From the NCBI GenBank assembly GCA_026418955.1, contig JAOAAI010000108.1, positions 1 to 5,173 on the forward strand: a stretch of DNA of 5,173 bases, in the 5' to 3' direction. The notes beneath the pieces were generated by a model that saw only the letters and a program-made list of their open reading frames with translations, made no database searches and had not been told where the DNA came from. Origin of the DNA: Candidatus Goldiibacteriota bacterium (GTDB lineage Bacteria > Oederibacteriota > PGYV01 > DSYL01). Each line of letters opens with the position of its first letter. The stretch's first letter is position 1. Of this stretch, positions 1-5,173 are shown piece by piece. Position numbers and translations under genes: made by a program.

Positions 1-552
1 ATCTATATCTCTCATTAATTCTTGCAATCTATCAAGCACTTTAACATAATGTTGATTTTCCGGATCAAGCCGTTGTGCTTCTTTAAATGCGTGAAGTGCT
101 TCATTTAATTTATTCGTAATTGTATATATTACACCTACATTATATATGGCTTCACTAAATTTATAAGTTCCAAATGCCTGTTGAAATTTAAGTAGTGCTG
201 CTGCTTTATCATCTTGGTCAAATAATTCAACACCTTCTTTAAAATATTGCATTGCTTCTTCAAATCTTTTCTTTTCATTAAATTGAAATATTCCAAATTT
301 GTATTCTTTTGTAGTCTTTTTTAAACTTGCAAATATTATAAAATTATATATTTTTCTTCTTAACGGATCTGATAAAACTTTATACGCTTCAACAACTTCT
401 GCGGTTTTCTCATGCGCCCATTCAGGTCTATCAGGATTATGGTCAGGATGATATTTATAAAGTGCTGCCCTGAATGCGTTATCTATTTCTTCCTGAGTTG
501 CAGCTGGATAAATCTCTAATAACTCATAATAATTAATATTTTTTTTAGCCAT
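1..552 (-). CDS. J-domain protein with C-terminal TPR repeats (3' end outside window)
   Basis: Translation from the ATG at 552 runs 184 codons without a stop to the window edge, so the C-terminus is missing. Residues 8-70 are a J domain: YYELLEI at 8-14, the invariant HPD at 35-37 in KYHPDHNP, then EAYKVLSDPLRRKIYN at 55-70. HPD is the motif J-proteins use to stimulate the ATPase of DnaK/Hsp70. No Gly/Phe-rich linker or zinc finger follows, so this is a class C (DnaJC-like) protein, not DnaJ. Residues about 100-132 and 133-166 look like two TPR units; the second is clear, with YNVGVIY at 137-143, EALHAFKEAQRLDPEN at 151-166 and more helix after it. There is no signal peptide or TM segment, so it is cytoplasmic. 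An AGAGGT Shine-Dalgarno (564-569) overlaps the stop codon of the upstream cyclase-like gene, 16 bases away, suggesting coupled translation. The TPRs presumably recruit a client or partner, which cannot be named from the sequence. Confidence 0.9.
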   Translation of the reverse strand, partial: MAKKNINYYELLEIYPAATQEEIDNAFRAALYKYHPDHNPDRPEWAHEKTAEVVEAYKVLSDPLRRKIYNFIIFASLKKTTKEYKFGIFQFNEKKRFEEAMQYFKEGVELFDQDDKAAALLKFQQAFGTYKFSEAIYNVGVIYTITNKLNEALHAFKEAQRLDPENQHYVKVLDRLQELMRDID

Positions 553-568
553 AGCTCAATATTACCTC

Positions 569-2023
569 TTAAAATTTTACTGCTTTTAATTTTAAAATTT
601 CAATATGATTTCCATCTGGAAGTGATACATTATCAACATGCTCAAAAACAGCTAAATTATCTGTCCCTCTTGCTATTTCTTTTGTGGCATAGACATCGGT
701 TGAATATTTTTTCTTTTCTCCATACTGAGAAGCAAATTTTATATAATCAGTAATTACCTTATATTTTTCCATTGTTGCACTATCAACAAAATTTTTTACA
801 ATTCCACCTTGCATAATAATAAAATGTATAGCAAAATCCTCAATATTATAACCAAGAGTTAATTTTCCCTTTACCATTGATATCAATTCTTTTCTTATTT
901 CAACTGTTGAAATAAGTGCTCTACGTAAATCATCAGAATGAACAAAAGGATAACCAAAACTGATAATTATTGAATTTTCAGATACCTTTAATACAGCACC
1001 CTGGTATTCAAGAGCCGTCAAAGAAACTTTTTCAACAAATTTTTCAATTATCGTTTTCATCTCTTCACTTATTAATTCATATGCCATAGAAGAAAAAGAT
1101 GAAATATCAATGAAAATAAAATAAGATTTTAAAGCTGTTTCATCAGCAATCGGAGCAAAACCTTTTGTTATTTTTTCCATCATTTCCTGATAGGTTAAAA
1201 TTTTGTATGCCTTTTTAAGATCATCCATCTCTTTTAATCCATCTGCAACTGTTTCAAAAGCATCTTTTATTCTTACCTTTTCACGTAACTCAACTATCAT
1301 CCTATTAAAATCATCAGCTAAAACTCCCACTTCATCATTTGTTTTCACATCAACTTCTACATGTAGATTTCCTTCAGCAACTTTTCTCATACCAGCAGCT
1401 ATTATATTAAAATTCTTTGTAATAATTCTTGCAAGTCCCCATGCGCCAAAAAAACCAGAAGCAAGTAAAATAAATGTCAAAATTGACATATTTAATATTG
1501 TAATATACATCTTTTTTATATATGATTTTTTAGAAAATTTAATTACTATTTGGGCTAAACGTGCTCCTTTTATATTTATATTTTCTTTCATCTTTAATAC
1601 ATCTTTTATTTTTGTCTCAAGAATTTCTTTCGCAAACTCTTCCTTATTATCTTTAATTTTTATTTCTTTAAAATCCCTTTTTAATATATCATAATTAATA
1701 GAATATGCTTTTATTTCTGACTTTTCATCCAGTATTGCCATAAAAATAATATTTTTATCCAACTTACTTAATAGATCTAAATATTTTTCATAGATAAACC
1801 AATCGGCTTTCTCGGTTTTAGTGGTTTTAAAAGAAGTAACCAACCGCAGAGCACTTAAAGTATCAATTATTTGGGAGGCACTTTTTCTAATTTCTCGCTG
1901 TTGATTAGCAATATTCATATTAATGGTGTAATAAAAGACTACTCCCATGGTAACAATTATCAAAGCAAAAATAAGTCCTGTTATTTTAAACTGTAAACTG
2001 AATTTTACCTTTCTTCTCTTCAT
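569..2023 (-). CDS. Two-TM HAMP sensor protein with degenerate class III adenylate/guanylate cyclase-like domain
   Basis: This 484-residue inner-membrane protein has a basic N-terminus (MKRRKVKF), TM1 at about 14-34, an extracytoplasmic region at 35-171 of no recognised fold, and TM2 at about 172-197. A HAMP domain follows at about 197-250, with the typical NDEVGVLADDFNRM at 229-242. A short linker, RIKDAFETVADGLKEM (251-266), resembles the helix that joins HAMP to cyclase domains. Residues about 300-480 align with class III nucleotide cyclases: FIDISSF (304-310) carries the first metal Asp (D306), and LKVSENSIIISFGYP (345-359) matches the usual DKFIGDAVMAVFG segment. By this hand alignment K346 is kept, but the second metal Asp is N350 and the transition-state Asn and Arg are K429 and Q433. 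It is therefore probably a non-catalytic relay or binding domain. AAGGAG lies 4 bases before the ATG and overlaps the lipoprotein stop; only 9 bases separate the two genes. Family assignment is firm for HAMP and good for the cyclase fold; the ligand is unknown. Confidence 0.87.
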   Translation of the reverse strand: MKRRKVKFSLQFKITGLIFALIIVTMGVVFYYTINMNIANQQREIRKSASQIIDTLSALRLVTSFKTTKTEKADWFIYEKYLDLLSKLDKNIIFMAILDEKSEIKAYSINYDILKRDFKEIKIKDNKEEFAKEILETKIKDVLKMKENINIKGARLAQIVIKFSKKSYIKKMYITILNMSILTFILLASGFFGAWGLARIITKNFNIIAAGMRKVAEGNLHVEVDVKTNDEVGVLADDFNRMIVELREKVRIKDAFETVADGLKEMDDLKKAYKILTYQEMMEKITKGFAPIADETALKSYFIFIDISSFSSMAYELISEEMKTIIEKFVEKVSLTALEYQGAVLKVSENSIIISFGYPFVHSDDLRRALISTVEIRKELISMVKGKLTLGYNIEDFAIHFIIMQGGIVKNFVDSATMEKYKVITDYIKFASQYGEKKKYSTDVYATKEIARGTDNLAVFEHVDNVSLPDGNHIEILKLKAVKF

Positions 2024-2032
2024 AATTCTCCT

Positions 2033-3391
2033 TTATTTTGCGACCGATTCAAGAGCAATAACAGAAGAATCAGAATCAGCAAAATATATTACACCATCTT
2101 CCCCGATAGGTGACGATTTCAAAGCATAATCATATTTCTGTTCCCACTTTATTTCTCCTGTTTTTATATCAAGTGCTAATAAATCTTTTCCACTCGTTAT
2201 ATAAATAATATTATTTACTATGAATGGAACTGTTAAAACTTTTCCACCAGTTTCTTTTTTCCATATTTCTTTACCTGTCTCAGCATTTAATGCATAAACA
2301 AATTTATCATTGCTGCCGATATATAAAACACCATCCTTTATAACTGGTGATGATGCCACCCATCCTTCTGTAGGATATACCCATTTCAAGCTTCCATTTA
2401 AAGAATCAAGTGCAGATATTTTTTTATCGTCAGAACCAAAATACAATGTAGCATTATGTTCTGCAGGTGTTGAAGAAATTGCATTACCCGCCTGAAATTG
2501 CCATTGAACAGCTCCAGTCTCCACATCAAGAGCATAAAGTGTTTTATCTATTGAACCAATATAAACCATACCATTTGCAATTGTTGGAGAAGAAGCAACA
2601 GGCATGAATGCACTGTGTTTCCATACAACTTCACCGGTTCCCCTATCAAGTGCATAAACATTATTATCCATACAACCTATAATTACAATTTTTGAAAATA
2701 CTGCAGGAGATGATAATTTTATAGGACCACCAAGCCTGACTTTCCATAATATCTTACCATCATTTGCATTGACAGCAAATACCATACCTGTTTCTGTTCC
2801 ATAGTAAACCACGCCTCCGTATAATGCGGCAGTTGATGAAATTGCACCTTGAGAAGGAACCTTCCAAACAAGTTGACCACTCTTTTTATCAATTGCATAA
2901 AAATTATTATCCATAGAGCCAATATATATATTAGTTTTTCCCATTATAGGAGATGCTTCAAAACCAGCATTGGCTCTGAATCGCCATTTAAAATCAAGAG
3001 GAGGTAAGATATTAGTACCTGAATAAAAATCATGACTTGGAATACCACGAAACATCTGCCAAACATATTGTCCTTTAATAGAAGTTACAGTTTCTGCTTT
3101 TCTGGCAACTTCAATCAAAGCTGTCTTTTGTTTTGTTATTTCTTTTTTCAATGCTTGTATTTCTTCTTTTGAAGAACCTGATGTCCTTTTTTCTTTAAGT
3201 TGCGCTTCAAGCATCTTTAATTGTTCTCTCTGCTCTTTTACAAGTTTCTGTAACTGTTCAAGTTCTGCAAGTTCAGCATCACCACTAATATTCAATTCTC
3301 TGCTTACTTCTTCTTCTTCTTTGCCGCCTAAACATGATAAAAATAAAAATGGTAATATAATTAATAAAAGAACAAAATATTTTCTAATCAT
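2033..3391 (-). CDS. Lipoprotein with coiled coil and eight-bladed PQQ-type (BamB-like) beta-propeller
   Basis: The 452-residue product starts with a lipoprotein signal peptide: basic MIRKY, a hydrophobic stretch 6-19 and the lipobox FLSC with Cys20. Leu at +2 is not an inner-membrane retention signal, so outer-membrane anchoring is likely in a diderm. Residues 26-100 are charged and helical, a probable coiled coil broken at RTSGSS (69-74). WQMFRGIPSHDFYSG (111-125) is the usual lead-in to PQQ-type propellers. Seven full repeats of about 40 residues follow from 147, each with xIYIGSxDxxxYALDxxTGxxxW character; W176, W216, W257, W297, W337, W377 and W416 mark them. An eighth partial repeat (428-447) would be closed by the N-terminal strand KWRFRA (135-140). 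Such propellers bind partner proteins (as BamB does in outer-membrane assembly) or PQQ in dehydrogenases. No dehydrogenase residues are recognisable here, so a binding role is likelier. It is shorter on propeller-extrinsic parts than quinoproteins and carries a coiled coil BamB lacks. ATG at 3391 is preceded by AAGGGG at 5 bases. Confidence 0.9.
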   Translation of the reverse strand: MIRKYFVLLLIILPFLFLSCLGGKEEEEVSRELNISGDAELAELEQLQKLVKEQREQLKMLEAQLKEKRTSGSSKEEIQALKKEITKQKTALIEVARKAETVTSIKGQYVWQMFRGIPSHDFYSGTNILPPLDFKWRFRANAGFEASPIMGKTNIYIGSMDNNFYAIDKKSGQLVWKVPSQGAISSTAALYGGVVYYGTETGMVFAVNANDGKILWKVRLGGPIKLSSPAVFSKIVIIGCMDNNVYALDRGTGEVVWKHSAFMPVASSPTIANGMVYIGSIDKTLYALDVETGAVQWQFQAGNAISSTPAEHNATLYFGSDDKKISALDSLNGSLKWVYPTEGWVASSPVIKDGVLYIGSNDKFVYALNAETGKEIWKKETGGKVLTVPFIVNNIIYITSGKDLLALDIKTGEIKWEQKYDYALKSSPIGEDGVIYFADSDSSVIALESVAK

Positions 3392-3425
3392 TTTTACCCC
3401 TTTCGTAATAAATATAATTTTTCAT
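3384..3425 (-). CDS. Possible 13-codon leader ORF overlapping the lipoprotein start
   Basis: An ATG at 3425 opens a 13-residue frame, MKNYIYYERGKND, ending at TAG 3386-3384, five bases inside the lipoprotein coding sequence and in another frame. GAGGTG at 3435-3440 lies 9 bases upstream and matches the anti-Shine-Dalgarno better than the AAGGGG in front of the lipoprotein gene itself. The arrangement would couple leader translation to the lipoprotein start. A short frame like this arises easily by chance in AT-rich DNA, so it is only a candidate; no function can be assigned to the peptide. Confidence 0.2.
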   Translation of the reverse strand: MKNYIYYERGKND

Positions 3426-3501
3426 AACTATATACACCTCATACATTAAAGTATTTACTAAAAAAGTTTCTTATTCTCTTTATTTTAAAGCATTTTTTAA
3501 T

Positions 3502-3530
3502 ATGTTAACAAAAAATAAGTTAAGTGTCAA
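3502..3530 (-). promoter_or_regulatory. Sigma-70-like promoter for the lipoprotein-sensor-J-protein operon
   Basis: On the minus strand a perfect -35 box TTGACA (3530-3525) is followed by a 17-base spacer and TAACAT (3507-3502), four of six matches to TATAAT. TG sits one base before the -10 hexamer (TGTTAACAT), an extended -10 feature. Transcription would start near 3495, giving an untranslated leader of about 100 bases before the ATG at 3391. It is the best-formed promoter seen in the intergenic stretch. Its position supports genes 3391-1 being a unit separate from the MCP-PilZ pair, although no terminator divides them. Confidence 0.6.
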
Positions 3531-3557
3531 ATTATTTAAAATATTTAAAAATAATTT
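3529..3557. repeat. A/T-only inverted repeat abutting the -35 box
   Basis: Two perfect 9-base arms, AAATTATTT at 3529-3537 and AAATAATTT at 3549-3557 (plus strand), flank an 11-base A/T centre. The proximal arm overlaps the first two bases of the TTGACA box. It could be an operator or part of an AT-rich upstream element. As a terminator for the PilZ gene it would be weak, since the stem has no G-C pair. Chance is a serious alternative in such AT-rich DNA. Confidence 0.25.
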
Positions 3558-3619
3558 TTATTGTAATTTCTGCTTGTTTTATAATACGCAACTAGTGTAT
3601 ATAATAAACAATATAAATT

Positions 3620-3985
3620 TTATTCACCAACGATTTCTTCAATTGTTTTTTTATCCGCATCTTTTAAAATGAGAAATTCCAAGCCAAAAATCTTTTTGTC
3701 CTTTTCTTGTTTTATCCATTTTATTTCTGCAAAAGTTGTAATAGGCTCATCTCTCCCCTCAATATGAATTTCAAGTCGTATAATATCCCCTGGCACTCCA
3801 TCCATTTCTCCATAAACTTTTATTCCACCAAGACTTATATCAGACGTTTTACCCTCTTTTTTCATAATTGCTTTCTTTATTTCCTGCACCTCTTCTTCGC
3901 CCCTAATTAACTTGTAAGTAATTTTGTAATTAAAATCTACTCTTTTAAATTTTCTTCTTTCAATAAATAAATTTCCATTCATCAT
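3620..3985 (-). CDS. Single-domain PilZ protein, predicted c-di-GMP receptor
   Basis: The 121-residue product is essentially one PilZ domain. RKFKR at 11-15 supplies the RxxxR arm and DISLGG at 49-54 supplies D/NxSxxG; together these are the established c-di-GMP-binding signature, and all key residues are present. The later beta-strand segments AEIKW (86-90) and FGLEFL (100-105) also fit PilZ. There is no TM segment or signal peptide, so it should be cytoplasmic. It follows the MCP gene by 12 bases and has a strong AAGGAG site (3990-3995) in that gap, so the two are probably co-transcribed and translationally coupled. The context suggests it links c-di-GMP level to the receptor or to motility, but that is inference. 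The start is ambiguous: ATG codons at 3985 and 3982 lie 4 and 7 bases from AAGGAG. The second has the commoner spacing, yet the cyclase-like gene here also uses 4. The choice changes one Met only. Confidence 0.92.
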   Translation of the reverse strand: MMNGNLFIERRKFKRVDFNYKITYKLIRGEEEVQEIKKAIMKKEGKTSDISLGGIKVYGEMDGVPGDIIRLEIHIEGRDEPITTFAEIKWIKQEKDKKIFGLEFLILKDADKKTIEEIVGE

Positions 3986-3989
3986 TTCT

Positions 3990-3995
3990 CTCCTT
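3990..3995 (-). promoter_or_regulatory. Shine-Dalgarno AAGGAG of the PilZ gene, near two adjacent ATG codons
   Basis: The consensus site sits in the 12-base gap after the MCP stop TAG (4000-3998). It is 4 bases from the first ATG (3985) and 7 from the second (3982), so initiation at the second codon is at least as likely. Its closeness to the stop means terminating ribosomes can reinitiate here. Confidence 0.75.
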
Positions 3996-3997
3996 TT

Positions 3998-5173
3998 CTA
4001 TCCCGGCATTACGGGATTCTTATTTTTTATAACTATTTCTTTGCTTATTTCATTTATTAAATTTAAATTATAATTTAAATTTTTATAAATATCAGAAATA
4101 TTTGAAGATAAACTTTTTAATCTATCATTTATTTTCATAAACAAAATTTTTAGAAGTTCATTATCGGTTTTATATTCCTCAGCAGTGGCATAAATGTCAG
4201 AAAGTATCTTTGATATTTCTGATAATGAACTAACAATATGAATAAAAGAATCACTTGCAGTAAAAACAACATTGACTGCTTCTTCTATTTTATTCTGACC
4301 TGAAAAAGCCCCTATTGCCTGTTTTGAAAGTTCTTCTGTTTTTGCAAGAAAATCATACATTTCTTTAGTAGCAGTCGTTGCCGCCTCTGCCAATTCTCTT
4401 ATCTCCTGAGCGACAACTGCAAAACTTTTTCCAGCTTCACCTGCTCTTGCTGCTTCAACACCAGCATTTAGAGAAAGAAGATTTGTTTTTTTGGCAATTT
4501 CAGAGATAGTTAAAACTAGTTTTTTTATTTCTTTGGCATTTAACTGAAGTTTGTTGATTACATCTGCCGACTCAGAAACAGCACTTTTTATATTACCCAT
4601 TGCCTGTATTTCAGCTCCTGTTACTTTGCTGCCTTTCTTTGCAACATTGGCAATCACATTTGTTTTTTCTGAAATTTCCTTTATTTCTTTTGTTATTGAT
4701 TCAAGCGCTTTAGTTAAATTTGAAAGAATAGTTGTAATCTTTTTTATGTTATCATTATTCGCATTTATTTCTTTTTCCGAATCTTTTATAACATTAAGTA
4801 GTGATTCATTTATGGATATAATACTATTTATTTTTGTTTCTATCTCCTTTGCTTCTGTTATTTTCTTTTCCACTAATTGATTTATCTTTTCCCTATCTTT
4901 TATTATATGTTTTTGTATTATATCAAGTAGTTTTTTTATTAAAGATATTCTGATATAGCTTTCTTCTTCATTTAAATATTTTATGGCATTGTTAAACTCA
5001 TGCTTAAACATATTATCCAATATTTTGATTACAAAAAAACTGAAAATCACACCACTTATTATTGATAATAAAAGAACTAAGATAAATTTTTTTATACCAA
5101 TCATCAATGTAATACTTATCAGAATAGATAGAACAACACATAAAGATTCAACTAATAAAAAAATAAATAAAAT
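3998..5173 (-). CDS. Membrane-anchored MCP-type chemoreceptor signalling protein (5' end probably outside window)
   Basis: Residues are numbered from the TTG at 5107, which gives 369 codons. A TM segment lies at about 8-30, then a long, largely helical coiled coil. The hairpin tip at about 202-241 is clearly that of methyl-accepting chemotaxis proteins: EIAKKTNLLSLNAGVEAARA (203-222) continuing to GEAGKSFAVVAQEIRELAE, the region that contacts CheA and CheW. IYATAEE (305-311) matches the C-terminal helix segment that carries methylation sites in relatives. No HAMP and no large periplasmic sensor domain is present, and the tail (ending NPVMPG) lacks a CheR-binding NWETF-like pentapeptide. Neither TTG 5107 nor ATG 5104 has a Shine-Dalgarno, unlike every other gene here. 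The frame stays open for 22 more codons to the edge and encodes another hydrophobic stretch, so the true start is probably upstream. The tip has Lys-Lys (206-207) where EQ or FQ is usual. The PilZ gene follows at 12 bases. Confidence 0.88.
   Translation of the reverse strand: MLFIFLLVESLCVVLSILISITLMIGIKKFILVLLLSIISGVIFSFFVIKILDNMFKHEFNNAIKYLNEEESYIRISLIKKLLDIIQKHIIKDREKINQLVEKKITEAKEIETKINSIISINESLLNVIKDSEKEINANNDNIKKITTILSNLTKALESITKEIKEISEKTNVIANVAKKGSKVTGAEIQAMGNIKSAVSESADVINKLQLNAKEIKKLVLTISEIAKKTNLLSLNAGVEAARAGEAGKSFAVVAQEIRELAEAATTATKEMYDFLAKTEELSKQAIGAFSGQNKIEEAVNVVFTASDSFIHIVSSLSEISKILSDIYATAEEYKTDNELLKILFMKINDRLKSLSSNISDIYKNLNYNLNLINEISKEIVIKNKNPVMPG
4059..4082. repeat. Perfect 24-base A/T palindrome inside the MCP coding sequence
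   Basis: On the plus strand the half AAATTTAAATTA (4059-4070) is followed directly by its reverse complement (4071-4082). It lies near the 3' end of the MCP gene and encodes part of the repetitive NLNYNLNLIN stretch (343-352). It contains only A and T and is probably a by-product of Asn/Leu/Tyr codons in AT-rich DNA. A role as a protein-binding or cruciform site is possible but unsupported. Confidence 0.4.

Larger units (their letters stand above)
3392..3619. other. Intergenic region between the two transcription units
   Basis: This 228-base stretch is the only substantial gene-free DNA in the window. Reading in the direction of transcription, it holds an AT-rich segment after the PilZ stop, the A/T inverted repeat, the TTGACA/TAACAT promoter, an approximately 100-base leader and the AAGGGG ribosome-binding site (3397-3402). 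No G+C-rich hairpin followed by a T-run was found after the PilZ gene, so read-through from the upstream pair is possible. No tRNA-like, riboswitch-like or mobile-element structure was recognised. Confidence 0.7.

Noticed and set aside
1203..1694. 163-codon open frame on the plus strand
   Set aside because: It is antisense to the HAMP sensor gene, rich in Phe/Ile/Ser as expected from the complement of Lys/Glu/Asn codons, and resembles no known protein.
2719..2922. 67-codon minus-strand frame inside the lipoprotein gene
   Set aside because: It lies within propeller blades in another frame, whose coding sense is clear from the repeats; no independent homology is visible.
2033..3060. Assignment of the propeller as a PQQ-dependent dehydrogenase
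   Set aside because: The PQQ-type repeats are structural. No recognisable catalytic or PQQ/calcium-ligating motif, and no cytochrome motif, was seen; the protein is also shorter than typical quinoprotein dehydrogenases.
3540..3619. Possible intrinsic terminator after the PilZ gene
   Set aside because: Only A/T-only pairings and short self-complementary words such as ACTAGT were found; there is no G+C stem followed by a T-run.
3707..3910. 67-codon plus-strand frame opposite the PilZ gene
   Set aside because: It is antisense to a clear PilZ domain and shows no ribosome-binding site or recognisable domain.
4551..4880. 109-codon hydrophobic open frame on the plus strand
   Set aside because: It is the complement of the MCP coiled coil; the apparent hydrophobicity comes from reading Glu/Lys-rich codons backwards.

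Overview
The window is a compact, strongly AT-rich stretch of bacterial DNA (about a quarter to a third G+C in the lines counted by hand, less in places). Every supportable gene lies on the minus strand, so transcription runs from high to low coordinates. The organism is probably a diderm, motile or chemosensory bacterium. Evidence is a lipoprotein with an outer-membrane-type BamB-like propeller, a chemoreceptor signalling domain and a PilZ domain. Nothing here fixes the phylum; an AT-rich spirochaete or an uncultivated diderm lineage would fit, but that is a guess.

Layout in transcription order. (1) 5173-3998: chemoreceptor-type (MCP) signalling protein with an N-terminal membrane anchor and no visible sensor or HAMP domain; its reading frame is still open at the window edge. 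(2) 3985-3620: small PilZ-domain protein, 12 bases after the MCP gene, with an intact c-di-GMP-binding signature. (3) 3619-3392: the only sizeable gene-free stretch, 228 bases, with a good sigma-70-like promoter, an A/T-only inverted repeat beside the -35 box and a possible 13-codon leader ORF. (4) 3391-2033: lipoprotein with a periplasmic coiled coil and an eight-bladed PQQ-type beta-propeller. (5) 2023-569: two-TM sensor with HAMP and a class III cyclase-like domain that has lost most catalytic residues. (6) 552-1: J-domain plus TPR protein, cut by the left edge.

There appear to be two transcription units. Genes 1-2 look like a chemosensory/c-di-GMP pair. Genes 3-5 are separated by 9 and 16 bases, with the Shine-Dalgarno of each downstream gene overlapping the preceding stop codon, so they are probably co-translated. 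Their products would span the envelope: an outer-membrane-anchored propeller, an inner-membrane HAMP sensor with a probable pseudo-cyclase output, and a cytoplasmic Hsp70 co-chaperone with a TPR scaffold. I know of no named system with this trio. That the products work together is inferred from the operon layout only. No RNA gene, mobile element, CRISPR array or convincing intrinsic terminator was seen.
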